The notes: a model not told the origin generated them from the sequence alone. DNA of 64,000 nucleotides from Thermodesulfovibrio aggregans (GCF_001514535.1 NZ_BCNO01000001.1:392001-456000); one strand, 5' to 3'. Numbered from the stretch's first letter, positions 16,484 to 26,299 are shown. Numbers and translations: made by a program.

Positions 16484-16749
16484 CGGTAGAGTTTTTAAAC
16501 TACATATCAAAGCAAACTTTTGAAACAATACTTTTAGTTGGTGGTCCTGTTCTTTTTGTAAGTTTAATTGTAGGTCTTTTGATTGGTCTATTTCAGGCAA
16601 TAACTCAGTTACAGGAGATGACCATAAGCTTTGTCCCAAAAGTTATAGCTGTGTTTTTAACAATACTTCTTACTATTCCATGGATTGTCAATATAATGAC
16701 AAAGTTTACAAGAGGAATTTTTGAAAATCTTCCACTGTATGTAAAATGA
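16480..16749 (+). CDS. fliQ: Flagellar export protein FliQ
   Basis: 89 residues with two transmembrane helices (about 15-37 and 50-72), normal FliQ length. Motifs are GLLIGLFQAITQLQEMTISFVPK and the PWI near the second helix end. It is a component of the FliPQR export gate. It overlaps fliP and fliR by 4 bp each. Confidence 0.95.
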   Translation: MTVEFLNYISKQTFETILLVGGPVLFVSLIVGLLIGLFQAITQLQEMTISFVPKVIAVFLTILLTIPWIVNIMTKFTRGIFENLPLYVK

Positions 16750-17477
16750 ACTACTTAGATTTGCTTACATCTCAGATTTATAAATTTATTCCTGTTTTTA
16801 TCAGGATTTCGATAATTCTCTTTTTTATTCCATATATTGGAAGTAGAACAGTTCCTTTAGCCTTTAGATTCTTTTTGGCAATCTCATTATCCCTTGCAAT
16901 AATGCCCTATGTTCCGCAGAGAGAGGAAAATTTTTTGCTTTCCCTTTTTGATGCGGTAGTTTTTGGATTAGCTATGGGTTTTATGATTAGAGTAATAATT
17001 GGAGCAGTAGAGACAGCTTCTCAATGGATGAGTATGCAAATAGGGTTTACAGTTGCAAATGTTTTTAATCCTCAGTTTGGTGAACTTATGGGACCACTTA
17101 CAGTTTTTTATGAAATGTTTATGATTGCTCTGTTTTTTTCTCTTGATCTTCATTTAAGCCTAATAGAGATTATTGTTAAAACTTTTGAAGTTCCATCCAG
17201 GTTATCCTTTGCAGGAAATATAATTAATTTTTCCTATCTTTTATTTCCTTTAGCACTGAAACTTTCAGCCCCTGTTCTGCTTGTTCAGGTTTTGATGAAT
17301 TTAGGACTTGGATTTTTATCAAGAATTATGCCTCAGGCAAATGTTTTTTTTGTTGGCTTTCCCCTTTTACTTGCCACAGGAATTGCTGTTATGTGGCTTA
17401 GCATTCCTATTTTTACTATGGTTATATCAAAGGCATTTATCAATTTTAAAGATGCTTTATCTGCTTTATTGAGGTAA
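16746..17477 (+). CDS. fliR: Flagellar export protein FliR
   Basis: 243 residues, about six hydrophobic helices, normal FliR length. Conserved stretches include FIRISIILFFIPYIGSRTVP and LGFLSRIMPQANVFFVGFPL. It completes the helical FliP5Q4R1 gate at the base of the flagellum. It overlaps fliQ by ATGA and precedes flhB by 3 bp. Confidence 0.95.
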   Translation: MNYLDLLTSQIYKFIPVFIRISIILFFIPYIGSRTVPLAFRFFLAISLSLAIMPYVPQREENFLLSLFDAVVFGLAMGFMIRVIIGAVETASQWMSMQIGFTVANVFNPQFGELMGPLTVFYEMFMIALFFSLDLHLSLIEIIVKTFEVPSRLSFAGNIINFSYLLFPLALKLSAPVLLVQVLMNLGLGFLSRIMPQANVFFVGFPLLLATGIAVMWLSIPIFTMVISKAFINFKDALSALLR

Positions 17478-17480
17478 AAA

Positions 17481-18539
17481 ATGCCAGAAGAACTTCAAGA
17501 ACGAACAGAACAGGCGACCCCGCGAAGGAGAGAAAGAGCCCGACAAAAAGGTGAAGTTCCAAGAAGCCGGGAACTTACAAGTATAGTCAGTCCATGGATA
17601 ATTTTTCTCTATTTTGTTTTCTCCGGAAGTTTCTTTATTGCATTACAACAACATCTAAAAGAGTCATTTACAAGACTTAATCCTGACTACATAAGTGGTG
17701 CTCTCTTTGCCATAATAAAAAGTGAGATAAAATGGTTTTTTTTACAGTTTGCTCCACTTGGAGGAGTTGTTCTTTTTAGTGTATTACTTGTTCATTTTAT
17801 TCAAACAGGTTTTCTTTTTACAGGAGCTCCATTAGTGCCTGATTTATCAAGAATAAGTCCGATTAAAGGAATAAAAAGATTGTTTTCTCTTAATGCTTTG
17901 TTTGAGACAGTAAAGGGTGTTTTGAAACTGATAGCTCTCGGTTTTGTTATATACTTTGTTTTAAAGAAGGATATCAATATCTTGCCACTTTTAATAGATA
18001 TGGATATAAAAGCTATTGTAGGAGTGAGCTTTGAGAAAATCTACCAACTTTTTCTTGCATGCCTGATAATGCTGACTGTTTTTTCAGGTATAGATTTTGC
18101 ATATCAGAGATGGCAGTATGAAAGAAATTTGAGAATGACGAAACAGGAAATAAAGGAAGAGTTCAAGGAAACAGAGGGTTCACCAATGGTAAGAGCAAGA
18201 ATAAGAAGTCTGCAAAGAGAAATAGCAAGAAGAAGAATGATGCAGGAAGTTCCAAAGGCTGATGTGGTAATAACAAACCCTCTTCATATTGCTGTATGTA
18301 TAAAGTATGACTCTCAAAATATGAATGCACCGAAGGTTGTTGCAAAGGGAGCAAACATTCTTGCCGAAAGAATAAAACAGTTAGCCAGAGCAGCAGGTGT
18401 CCCAATCTATGAAAATAAACCACTGGCAAGAGTTCTATATAAAATTCCTGTTGGAGAGGAAATTCCTGAGGCACTTTATAAAGCAGTTGCCACAATTTTA
18501 GCAACAGTTTACAACCTTAAAGGGAAGAAGATCGCATGA
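17481..18539 (+). CDS. flhB: Flagellar export switch protein FlhB
   Basis: 352 residues: an N-terminal basic segment with ERTEQATPRRRERARQKGEV, four transmembrane helices (about 35-215) and a cytoplasmic domain. The autocleavage tetrapeptide, normally NPTH, reads NPLH (residues 266-269). The rest of the signature (DVVITNPLHIAVCIKYD) is well conserved and the cleaved peptide bond Asn-Pro is intact. FlhB switches export from rod/hook to filament substrates after self-cleavage. Overlaps flhA by 4 bp. Confidence 0.95.
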   Translation: MPEELQERTEQATPRRRERARQKGEVPRSRELTSIVSPWIIFLYFVFSGSFFIALQQHLKESFTRLNPDYISGALFAIIKSEIKWFFLQFAPLGGVVLFSVLLVHFIQTGFLFTGAPLVPDLSRISPIKGIKRLFSLNALFETVKGVLKLIALGFVIYFVLKKDINILPLLIDMDIKAIVGVSFEKIYQLFLACLIMLTVFSGIDFAYQRWQYERNLRMTKQEIKEEFKETEGSPMVRARIRSLQREIARRRMMQEVPKADVVITNPLHIAVCIKYDSQNMNAPKVVAKGANILAERIKQLARAAGVPIYENKPLARVLYKIPVGEEIPEALYKAVATILATVYNLKGKKIA

Positions 18540-20587
18540 ATATAATGAATTACATAAGAAGTGATGTCTTGGTTGCAGTAGGCATAATTTTGATACTTAT
18601 TTTCATGATTGTGCCAATTCCTCCTTTTCTGCTTGATCTTTCGCTTACGATGAGTATAACTCTCTCAATTCTTATTATTCTTGTGGCATCCTATGTGAGA
18701 AAACCTCTTGATTTTTCTGTTTTTCCATCTATTTTGTTGATTGCTACATTGTTAAGATTGTCTTTAAATATAGCTTCAACAAGACTTATTCTTACCCGAG
18801 GAGAACTTGGCACAGAAGCTGCAGGAAAGGTAATTAAGGCTTTCGGTGAATTTGTTGTAAGTGGAAACTTTGTAGTTGGCTTAATTGTGTTTTTAATTCT
18901 TGTGATAATCAACTTCATAGTAATCACCAAAGGTGCTGGAAGAATTGCAGAGGTTTCAGCCCGTTTTACCCTTGATGCAATGCCAGGTAAGCAGATGAGT
19001 ATAGATGCAGATCTCAATGCAGGACTTATTGATGAAAAAGAAGCAAGACGTAGAAGAGAAGAAATAAGCAGAGAAGCTGATTTTTATGGAGCAATGGATG
19101 GTGCAAGCAAATTCATTCGTGGTGATGCTATTGCTGCAATAATTATCATGATTATAAACATCATTGGGGGAATTCTTATCGGAGTTTTACAAAAAGGCAT
19201 GTCTATAGGAGATGCTGTTCAGACTTATGTAATCTTAACAATAGGTGATGGGCTTGCAGCTCAGGTTCCTGCACTTATTACATCAACTGCAGCAGGTATT
19301 GTAGTTAGCAGGGCAGCTACTGAGTCAAATCTTGGACAGGATATCCTCAATCAACTTTTTAAAAATCCTAAAACTCTTGCCACAGCTTCAGGTGTTCTTC
19401 TTTTACTTGGATTAATTCCAGGACTTCCTCATCTTCCTTTTATAATTATTGCTGTTGTCTCAGGTGCTATTGCCTATCTTATGATTACAAAGGAAAGAAA
19501 GGAAAAGGAGGTATTGCCACCTCCTCCAGCTGAAGAAAAACCTATTACAATGGAAGCTCAACTTGAGAGTCTTCTCAGGGTTGATCCCATCTCTCTTGAA
19601 ATTGGATACAACCTTATTCCACTTGTTGAAGGTGAAAGTTCTCTTGTTGAAAGAATTCGCTCTCTTAGAAAGCAGATTGCCATGGAGATGGGCTACATAG
19701 TCCCTTCAATTCATATAAAAGATAATTTAATGTTAAAACCTTCTCAATACAGTATTCTTATAAAAGGTGTTGAAATAGCTACTTCAGAGATAATTCCAGG
19801 AAGATTTCTTGCAATCGGTGCAAAACCTTCTCAGGAACTTGAAGGGATTCCAACAAAAGACCCTGCCTTTGGAGTGGATGCTTTATGGATTGAGCAGAAA
19901 GATGTATCAAAGGCTCAGATGCTTGGCTTTACAGTTGTTGATGCACCATCAGTGATTGTTACTCATCTTAGAGAAATTCTCAAAAACTATGGTTATGAAC
20001 TTCTCGGAAAACAGGAAACTCAAAGGCTTCTTGATAATCTTGCGAAAACCCATCCAAGAGTTGTTGATGATTTAATACCCAATCTTTTGAGTCTTTCTCA
20101 GGTTCAGAAGGTTCTTCAGAATCTTCTGAGAGAGAGAGTTTCAATAAAGGATCTACAAACCATACTTGAAAGCCTTGCAGAATATGCTAATGTCACAAAG
20201 GATCCTGATATTTTAACAGAGTATGTGAGACAGTCACTGTCAAGAAGAATAACAAAAAGTGTTCAAAATCCTGACGGTTCAATTACAGCGATTTTACTTG
20301 ATCCTTCTTTAGAAAAGACATTTATTGAATCTTTGCAAACAACACCTCAGGGCATGATTTTTGCTCCTGATCCTGTGTTAATGGAGAAAACAGTTGAAAA
20401 GGTAAAAGCAGTAGCTGATGAAGCGACAATTAGAGGGTATCAGCCTGTTTTAATCTGTTCACAGGCTATAAGAAGATTTATAAAGAGAGCAATGGAGAGA
20501 GTATCTCCTTCTTTACCAGTTTTATCGCCTCAGGAAATTTCTCCAGGAGTAAAAATACTGATGCTTGCTACAGTAAAGCCTGATTGA
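18536..20587 (+). CDS. flhA: Flagellar export protein FlhA
   Basis: 683 residues. About eight N-terminal transmembrane helices (20-315) include the FHIPEP-region sequence RFTLDAMPGKQMSIDADLNAG, followed by a large cytoplasmic domain (about 345-683) that forms the nonameric ring docking chaperone-substrate complexes. The linker is Pro/Glu rich. FlhA couples proton motive force to export. It starts inside the flhB end (ATGA). Confidence 0.96.
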   Translation: MNIMNYIRSDVLVAVGIILILIFMIVPIPPFLLDLSLTMSITLSILIILVASYVRKPLDFSVFPSILLIATLLRLSLNIASTRLILTRGELGTEAAGKVIKAFGEFVVSGNFVVGLIVFLILVIINFIVITKGAGRIAEVSARFTLDAMPGKQMSIDADLNAGLIDEKEARRRREEISREADFYGAMDGASKFIRGDAIAAIIIMIINIIGGILIGVLQKGMSIGDAVQTYVILTIGDGLAAQVPALITSTAAGIVVSRAATESNLGQDILNQLFKNPKTLATASGVLLLLGLIPGLPHLPFIIIAVVSGAIAYLMITKERKEKEVLPPPPAEEKPITMEAQLESLLRVDPISLEIGYNLIPLVEGESSLVERIRSLRKQIAMEMGYIVPSIHIKDNLMLKPSQYSILIKGVEIATSEIIPGRFLAIGAKPSQELEGIPTKDPAFGVDALWIEQKDVSKAQMLGFTVVDAPSVIVTHLREILKNYGYELLGKQETQRLLDNLAKTHPRVVDDLIPNLLSLSQVQKVLQNLLRERVSIKDLQTILESLAEYANVTKDPDILTEYVRQSLSRRITKSVQNPDGSITAILLDPSLEKTFIESLQTTPQGMIFAPDPVLMEKTVEKVKAVADEATIRGYQPVLICSQAIRRFIKRAMERVSPSLPVLSPQEISPGVKILMLATVKPD

Positions 20588-20597
20588 GGAGGTTTTT

Positions 20598-21623
20598 ATG
20601 AAGATAAAAAAGTTTCAAGGTAAAAGCTTTAAAGAGGTGTTGGAAATAGTTAAGAAAGAATTGGGACCAGATGCTGTGATTCTTTCATCTTCTTCTAAAA
20701 AAGAACCTCTTTCAAATCGTTCTTACATAGAGGTTACTGCTGCCATAGATGATGGATTAGATTCTGCTCAAGATTTAGGCAGTAAAGTTTATCCTGAAAT
20801 TAACTCTGCATTTTTTAAAGAGATAGAAAGGCTAAAAACAGAAGTAAGCCTTCTAAGAGAGAGTGTTACAAAATTATTTCCTTGTCTTGATGATCTTTCA
20901 AAGAGAGGACTTTATAATTTTCTGATTAAAAATAATGTAGAACCATATCTTGCTCTGATGCTCATAGAAAAGGCTGATAATATGAATGAGTTAAGGGAGG
21001 CAATTGAAAAGGATTTAAAAATCTGTAAAAATAATTTTGATGAAGAAAGAGGTTTTATTTTCTATGGATTGCCAGGCGTAGGTAAAACAACGACAATTTT
21101 TAAAATGGGTCAAATTTTGAGATCAACTAACGATAAAATAATGATTCTTTCAGTTGATTCAAGAATTTCTTCTGTAGCCTACATAAAGGAAATAGCATTA
21201 AAGCTAAAGTGTGAGGCTAAATTTGTAAGTGAAATGAGAGAGCTTTACAAAATAATACACAAGGAAATTGACAGAAAAAAGATACTCGTTGATACTCCCG
21301 GAGATACAAACATAAGTGTTGCAGCAGAGCTGAAAAGTATTTTAAAGGATGTGCCTATTAAAAAGTGTCTTATAATGGATGCTTCCATGTCAATGTCTTC
21401 AAATACCAAAGCATTGAAGAAAGTTGACACTGGGGCAGTTGATTGTATAGGTTTTAGTAAAATTGATTTAGCTCAGAATTACGGTTCTTTATATAATCTT
21501 TCAGTTTTATCAGGTAAGCCTGTAAGTTTTATTACATCGGGAGCTTTTGGTGAGTCTCAGGCTCGGGTATTTCCTCCAAATACAATACCTAATCTTATTG
21601 TAGGAGGAGTCTGTGAAAACTAA
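20598..21623 (+). CDS. flhF: Flagellar SRP-like GTPase FlhF
   Basis: 341 residues. N-terminal MKIKKFQGKSFKEVLEIVKKELGPDAVILSS is the typical FlhF B-domain start, followed by an N domain and a GTPase domain. P-loop GLPGVGKTTT lies at about 154-163. Later motifs are SVDSRI, DTPGDT and FSKIDLA (the TKxD box with Ser for Thr). FlhF sets flagellar number and position, with FlhG acting on its GTPase. SD GAGG precedes the ATG. It overlaps flhG by 11 bp. Confidence 0.93.
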   Translation: MKIKKFQGKSFKEVLEIVKKELGPDAVILSSSSKKEPLSNRSYIEVTAAIDDGLDSAQDLGSKVYPEINSAFFKEIERLKTEVSLLRESVTKLFPCLDDLSKRGLYNFLIKNNVEPYLALMLIEKADNMNELREAIEKDLKICKNNFDEERGFIFYGLPGVGKTTTIFKMGQILRSTNDKIMILSVDSRISSVAYIKEIALKLKCEAKFVSEMRELYKIIHKEIDRKKILVDTPGDTNISVAAELKSILKDVPIKKCLIMDASMSMSSNTKALKKVDTGAVDCIGFSKIDLAQNYGSLYNLSVLSGKPVSFITSGAFGESQARVFPPNTIPNLIVGGVCEN

Positions 21624-22419
21624 CATACCAAGAATTGTGGCTGTTTCAAGTGGTAAAGGAGGAGTTGGAAAAACAAACTTTGTGGTCAATATTGCTTTAG
21701 TTTTTAGAAGTATGCAAAAAAGAGTTCTTCTTATGGATGCTGATATAGGTTTAAGTAATATTGATATTATGTTCGGAGTAGCACCAAAATACAACATAAA
21801 ACATCTGCTTTCAGGTGAAAAGTCGATTAAAGACATAATTGTTAAAACTTCTGAGGGAATTGATATTATTCCTGCCAGCTCTGGAATAAGAGAACTCACT
21901 CAGCTTTCTTACGGACAAAAGATGAAAATCATTGAAGAACTTGAAAATATTGATAAAAACTACGATATTTTTTTGATTGATACAGGTGCAGGGATCTCAG
22001 ACAATGTAACTTTTTTCTGCTCTGCTGCCCATGACACAATTGTAATTGTTACTCCTGAACCTACTTCAATTGCAGATGCCTATGCATTGATTAAGGTACT
22101 TTATAAAGAGTATGGTGAGCAGAATTTTCGTATTGTTGTAAATAGTGTGAGGAATCATAAAGAGGCAAAAGAAACATTTAAAAAACTATCTATGGTTACC
22201 GAAAGATTTCTTGGAATATCAATTGATTGGCTTGGAGAACTTCCATACGATGAAAAAATAAAGGAAGCTGTTATTTCCCAGAAACCATACATAACTTTAT
22301 ATCCAACATCAGAGTTTTCAAAAAAACTTGCAGAAATTGCAAAACAGTTTCTTAAAATAGAAGTTGATTTATTAAAAGGAGGAATGCAGTTTTTCCTCAA
22401 AAAAGCTTTAAATAAATAG
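21613..22419 (+). CDS. flhG: MinD-like ATPase FlhG (FleN)
   Basis: 268 residues, MinD/ParA family: deviant Walker A SSGKGGVGKTNF, MDADIGLSNIDIMFG, and LIDTGAGISDNV, the FlhG-type sequence. It restricts flagellar number by regulating FlhF and, in some species, the flagellar master regulator. It starts at GTG 21613 with TAGGAGGAG upstream inside flhF. The N-terminus lacks the long DQA-type activating helix of some FlhG proteins; only a few residues precede the P-loop. Confidence 0.93.
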   Translation: MKTNIPRIVAVSSGKGGVGKTNFVVNIALVFRSMQKRVLLMDADIGLSNIDIMFGVAPKYNIKHLLSGEKSIKDIIVKTSEGIDIIPASSGIRELTQLSYGQKMKIIEELENIDKNYDIFLIDTGAGISDNVTFFCSAAHDTIVIVTPEPTSIADAYALIKVLYKEYGEQNFRIVVNSVRNHKEAKETFKKLSMVTERFLGISIDWLGELPYDEKIKEAVISQKPYITLYPTSEFSKKLAEIAKQFLKIEVDLLKGGMQFFLKKALNK

Positions 22420-22423
22420 ATTT

Positions 22424-23140
22424 ATGCTTTATTCTGAAGATGAAAAAGAGAAAATTATCAAACAGTTTTTACCAAAAATAAAGCACCATGCTTTAAGATA
22501 TCATAATATTGTTCACTCCGTTATTGAGCTTGAAGATCTAATCTCTGCTGGAATTAAAGGATTGCTTGAAGCATTAAATAAGTACAATCCTTCACTTAAT
22601 GTACCCCTTGCCTCTTTTATAGAATACAGAATACGGGGAGCTATAATCGATGAAATTCGCTCTCTTGATGTTTTTTCCAAAGAATACAGAAAAAAAGTGG
22701 AAGATTTAAAAAAAGCATGGAAAACTCTTAAAGAATCAGGGAAAGAACCTACAGATGAAGAACTGGCAACCTCTCTAAATATTACCCCGACAGAATTGCA
22801 GGAGATATATCAGAGCATAACAGCTTCTGATGTAATAGATTTGGACAATCCTGTAATCACTCACCAAGGGGATAAATTAAATCTTTCTGAAGTTATATCA
22901 GATGGAAAGGACATCTTTGAAGATATATCTTTTCGTGAACTTAAAGAAAGGCTTACTGCTGCTATTGAGAGTCTTTCAGAAATTGAAAAAATTGTTATTT
23001 CTCTATATTACTATGAAGAGTTGAATATGAAAGAAATTGCAAATATTCTGGGAGTTTCTCTTTCAAGGGTTAGTCAGATTCATGGGAAGAGTCTTTTAAA
23101 GTTAAAAAATTTTCTTGAAAATAGTTTAATTGAAAAATAA
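22424..23140 (+). CDS. fliA: Flagellar sigma factor FliA (sigma-28)
   Basis: 238 residues with region 2 (HSVIELEDLISAGIKGLLEALNKYNP, RIRGAIIDEIRSLD), region 3 and region 4 (MKEIANILGVSLSRVSQIHGKSL). Normal length. It directs late flagellar genes and is held by FlgM until export. A matching promoter lies at 36576-36602 before flgM. No Shine-Dalgarno precedes the ATG 4 bp after flhG, so expression probably depends on coupling. Confidence 0.95.
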   Translation: MLYSEDEKEKIIKQFLPKIKHHALRYHNIVHSVIELEDLISAGIKGLLEALNKYNPSLNVPLASFIEYRIRGAIIDEIRSLDVFSKEYRKKVEDLKKAWKTLKESGKEPTDEELATSLNITPTELQEIYQSITASDVIDLDNPVITHQGDKLNLSEVISDGKDIFEDISFRELKERLTAAIESLSEIEKIVISLYYYEELNMKEIANILGVSLSRVSQIHGKSLLKLKNFLENSLIEK

Positions 23141-23146
23141 TTTTTG

Positions 23147-23152
23147 TATAAT
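23147..23152 (+). promoter_or_regulatory. Possible -10 element before the HEAT-repeat gene
   Basis: TATAAT at 23147-23152 between fliA and the HEAT-repeat gene, 30 bp before its ATG. No convincing -35 is found at 16-18 nt, so it would be a weak or activator-dependent promoter giving extra expression of the chemotaxis genes. Confidence 0.3.
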
Positions 23153-23182
23153 ATTATCAAGCGTAATTTTGGAGGTTCAATT

Positions 23183-25063
23183 ATGAAAAACATAAAGCAT
23201 GTGGTTTTTAAGCTTCTTAATGATCCAGATCCTTCGGTTCGCAGGCATGCAGCAGAAGAATTAAGTAATGGTGATGAGAGAGCAGTTTATCCACTAATCA
23301 AAGCATTAAGAGATGAAAGTACAGCGGTTCAGGAAGCAGCAACTCAATCTCTCATCTTTCTCGGAAGTGAAGATAGATTTCTAATAAATTCAGGAGAAGT
23401 GATCACATATATGGTTGTTCCTTTGTTAAGAGAAGAAGAGGCATATTTAAGGAATACGGCACTTTTAATAATTAAAGAAATTGGACATAGGTCACCAGAA
23501 CTTATTTATAAACTACTTAAAGATAAAGACCCTGATATTAGGAAGTTTGCTCTTGACTTAATTGCTGATATAAAAACAGGATTTGATGGAGAAAGGATAA
23601 TTCCATTGTTAAATGATCCGAATGGTAATGTCAGAGCAGCTGCTGCCCATGCATTAGGAGAACTTAGATACATGGAGGCAATCCCTGCTTTAGTTGAAAG
23701 GCTACAGGATGAAGAGTGGGTTGTTTTTTATGTTTTACAGGCTCTTGCTCAACTTCAGGCAGTTGATGCTATAGATAAAATTGGTGAACTTCTCTTAAGC
23801 ACAGATTCATTATTAATCAAATCAGAAGCAATAGAGACTCTCAGGAAATTAGGAACTGAGAAAGTGGCGGAGCCTCTTTTAAAGTATTTCACTGTTGCAA
23901 CACGGGATGAAAAAAAGGAGATTGTTAAAGCTTTAATCAGTATAGGAGTTTTACCCGATGGACAGGATTTAAAGGAGGAAATTCTCTCAATTCTTAAAGA
24001 AGAAGAATGGGAAGATAAGCTTATAGGACTTAAAGGAGTGAAACTCTTAAATCTTGTGGAAGCAGTCCCGTTAATTGTAGAAGAAGCAGGAGCTCTTGAT
24101 CCAAACTGCTTTGACTATGAAGAAAAAATTGAAACTTTAGAGTCAGTCTTACTTTCCATAGATTCAGAAGATGAACTTATCGCATTGATTGAAAAAAATA
24201 AGCTTAGATATAGAGCAAAAGCTTTTGTGATAACAGTACTTGGAAAACTGAGAAGTAAGAAAGCAGTTCCCGTTCTTTTAAAACTTCTTGAAGACATAAA
24301 AAGAGATATAAGAATAGCCTCTGCAAAGGCACTTGGTGAAATCGGAAGTAAAGATGCAATTCAATCTCTCATTAAAAAGAGTCATGAGGATCAGGATGCA
24401 AATGTTAGAAAAGCAGCGATAAAGGCTCTTGGAATGATAAGAGCTTCAGAAGCTTATGAGCCGCTCTTTCATTTACTTGAAATAGAAACATATCCAGACA
24501 TCATTGAAGAAATTGTCTCAGCACTTATATCAATTGATCAGGAAAAGTTTTTAAAAAACCTCAAGTCCTACAGAAGAGAAGTAAAGAAGGCTCTTGCAGA
24601 TATAGCATATTCAATGGACATTTTAACTATGCTTACTAAATGCGAAGACAAGGAAGTTCAAAAAGCAGCCATATATAGACTTGGTGTATTGGGTACAGAA
24701 GAAGCCATATCTAAGGTTATAGAATTTATTAAATCTGATGATAAAGAGTTAAAAAAGACAGCGATATTAGCCCTTGGAGAGGCAAATTTCTGTTCAGAAG
24801 AACTATGGAAATGTTTGAACGACGAAGATCCCTGGATAAGATACTATACTGTAAAGGCTGTGAGTAAAGCCTGCGATCCAGAAATTTTAGGAGAAAAACT
24901 GCTTCCTCTTTTAGATGATCCCTTCCCTCCTGTAGTAATTGCTACTGTGGAGGCATTAGCCGATATAGTCAATGCAGAAATTTATGATATTTTAGTATCT
25001 AAAAAGAACCATCCTGACAAAGGAGTTAGAGAAAAAATAGAGGAGGTTTTACAGAGAATATGA
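23183..25063 (+). CDS. HEAT-repeat scaffold protein in the chemotaxis operon
   Basis: 626 residues from the ATG at 23183, which has GGAGG 8 nt upstream. Almost the whole protein is tandem HEAT/PBS-lyase-type repeats of about 31 residues. Clear copies are DPSVRRHAAEELSNGDERA, DPNGNVRAAAAHALGELR, DIRIASAKALGEIGSKDA and DANVRKAAIKALGMIRASEA. Such solenoids bind proteins; no catalytic motif is seen. It lies between fliA and cheR and overlaps cheR by 4 bp, so it is co-translated with chemotaxis genes. A scaffold for receptor arrays or motor proteins is plausible, but its partner is unknown. Confidence 0.8.
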   Translation: MKNIKHVVFKLLNDPDPSVRRHAAEELSNGDERAVYPLIKALRDESTAVQEAATQSLIFLGSEDRFLINSGEVITYMVVPLLREEEAYLRNTALLIIKEIGHRSPELIYKLLKDKDPDIRKFALDLIADIKTGFDGERIIPLLNDPNGNVRAAAAHALGELRYMEAIPALVERLQDEEWVVFYVLQALAQLQAVDAIDKIGELLLSTDSLLIKSEAIETLRKLGTEKVAEPLLKYFTVATRDEKKEIVKALISIGVLPDGQDLKEEILSILKEEEWEDKLIGLKGVKLLNLVEAVPLIVEEAGALDPNCFDYEEKIETLESVLLSIDSEDELIALIEKNKLRYRAKAFVITVLGKLRSKKAVPVLLKLLEDIKRDIRIASAKALGEIGSKDAIQSLIKKSHEDQDANVRKAAIKALGMIRASEAYEPLFHLLEIETYPDIIEEIVSALISIDQEKFLKNLKSYRREVKKALADIAYSMDILTMLTKCEDKEVQKAAIYRLGVLGTEEAISKVIEFIKSDDKELKKTAILALGEANFCSEELWKCLNDEDPWIRYYTVKAVSKACDPEILGEKLLPLLDDPFPPVVIATVEALADIVNAEIYDILVSKKNHPDKGVREKIEEVLQRI

Positions 25064-25911
25064 CAACATTAACTGCTTCCTCTTCTTTATCCATAAATGA
25101 TGAAGTATTCAGGCAACTGAGAGATTTTATTTATGAAAAAACAGGAATCTATGTGCCTGACAATAAAAAGTACTTTCTTGAGAACAGACTTAGCAGGATT
25201 CTTAAAGAAAAAAACTTTCGTAGCTATGAAGATTATCTTTATTTTTTAAGATACAGTGCAAATAAGCATGATATTGCAAAGCTCTTTGATGCAATCACAA
25301 CAAATGAAACTTTTTTCTTTAGAGAGCCTCAGCAGTTCGAAGTATTTTCAAATAATCTTGTCCCTCAGATAATCAAGGAAAACTCACAGATGGGAAGAAA
25401 AGACATAAAGATATGGTCTGCTGCCTGTTCAACAGGAGAAGAACCTTATACAATTGCAATGATATTGCTTGAAAAACCTGAATTAGTCTCTTTTAGAAAA
25501 GAAATATATGCCTCTGATATAAGTGAATCAGTTTTAATGTCTGCAAGAAAAGGTATGTATGGTTCCTATTCTATTCGCAATGTGCCTCCACAGTATATGG
25601 CAAAGTATTTTAAAGATTCGGGCGGTGTTTATGTTCTTTCCGAAACTGTAAAGTCAATGGTAAAATTTATGAATATAAATCTCATAGAAGAAAAAGAAGT
25701 TAAACAGCTTAAGGGCATTGATGTGGTATTTTGTAGAAATGTTTTGATATACTTTGATGAAAAAGCAAAAAAGAAGGCAGTGTCTTTAATTTATGATGTT
25801 TTACGACCTAAAGGATATTTATTTGTTGGAACATCAGAGAGTCTTCATAATATTACAAGAGCATTTCGTCCTGTTGTGATTAATAAAGTTGTAGTATATC
25901 AAAAAGTCTGA
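25060..25911 (+). CDS. cheR: Chemotaxis methyltransferase CheR
   Basis: 283 residues: N-terminal helical domain, then a SAM-binding domain with DAITTNETFFFREPQQFEVF, IWSAACSTGEEPYTIAM, YASDISESVL and DVVFCRNVLIYFD, all typical of CheR. It methylates glutamates of chemoreceptors, opposed by CheB encoded downstream. Start overlaps the HEAT-repeat gene by ATGA. Confidence 0.96.
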   Translation: MTTLTASSSLSINDEVFRQLRDFIYEKTGIYVPDNKKYFLENRLSRILKEKNFRSYEDYLYFLRYSANKHDIAKLFDAITTNETFFFREPQQFEVFSNNLVPQIIKENSQMGRKDIKIWSAACSTGEEPYTIAMILLEKPELVSFRKEIYASDISESVLMSARKGMYGSYSIRNVPPQYMAKYFKDSGGVYVLSETVKSMVKFMNINLIEEKEVKQLKGIDVVFCRNVLIYFDEKAKKKAVSLIYDVLRPKGYLFVGTSESLHNITRAFRPVVINKVVVYQKV

Positions 25912-25924
25912 TAAGGAGGATATT

Positions 25925-26299
25925 ATGAAAATTCTTGTGGTAGATGATGATAAAACAACACGAAAGATGATTTCTCTAATTTTGAAAAGTAAAGGATATG
26001 AAGTTGTTACTGCTGAGAACGGTCTTGAAGCATTACAGAAACTCGGTATTGATAAAATAAACTTAATTCTCACAGATATGAATATGCCATATATGGATGG
26101 GATAGAGTTTACAAAACAGGTTAGGTCAAATCCTGAGATTGCAAGTATTCCAATTGTTATGATAACAACAGAGGCTGATGAAGATGAAAAAAAGAGAGCC
26201 TTTGAAGCAGGAGTTGATGACTATTTAGTAAAACCTACAAATGCTGAACAGATTACTGAAAGTATGAAAAAGATATTGAAAAAAATTTTAGGGAAATAA
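25925..26299 (+). CDS. CheY-like single-domain response regulator
   Basis: 124 residues, a lone receiver domain: acidic pair VVDDD, phosphoacceptor Asp in LILTDMNMPYMDG, Thr in VMITTEA, Lys in YLVKPTN. SD AAGGAGG precedes the ATG. It differs from the second CheY of this operon (26312), which is closer to E. coli CheY. It may act as a phosphate sink or a second output. Confidence 0.9.
   Translation: MKILVVDDDKTTRKMISLILKSKGYEVVTAENGLEALQKLGIDKINLILTDMNMPYMDGIEFTKQVRSNPEIASIPIVMITTEADEDEKKRAFEAGVDDYLVKPTNAEQITESMKKILKKILGK

Noticed and set aside
23144-23182. Upstream start for the HEAT-repeat gene
   Set aside because: The region holds a TATAAT and lacks a ribosome site; the ATG at 23183 has GGAGG.
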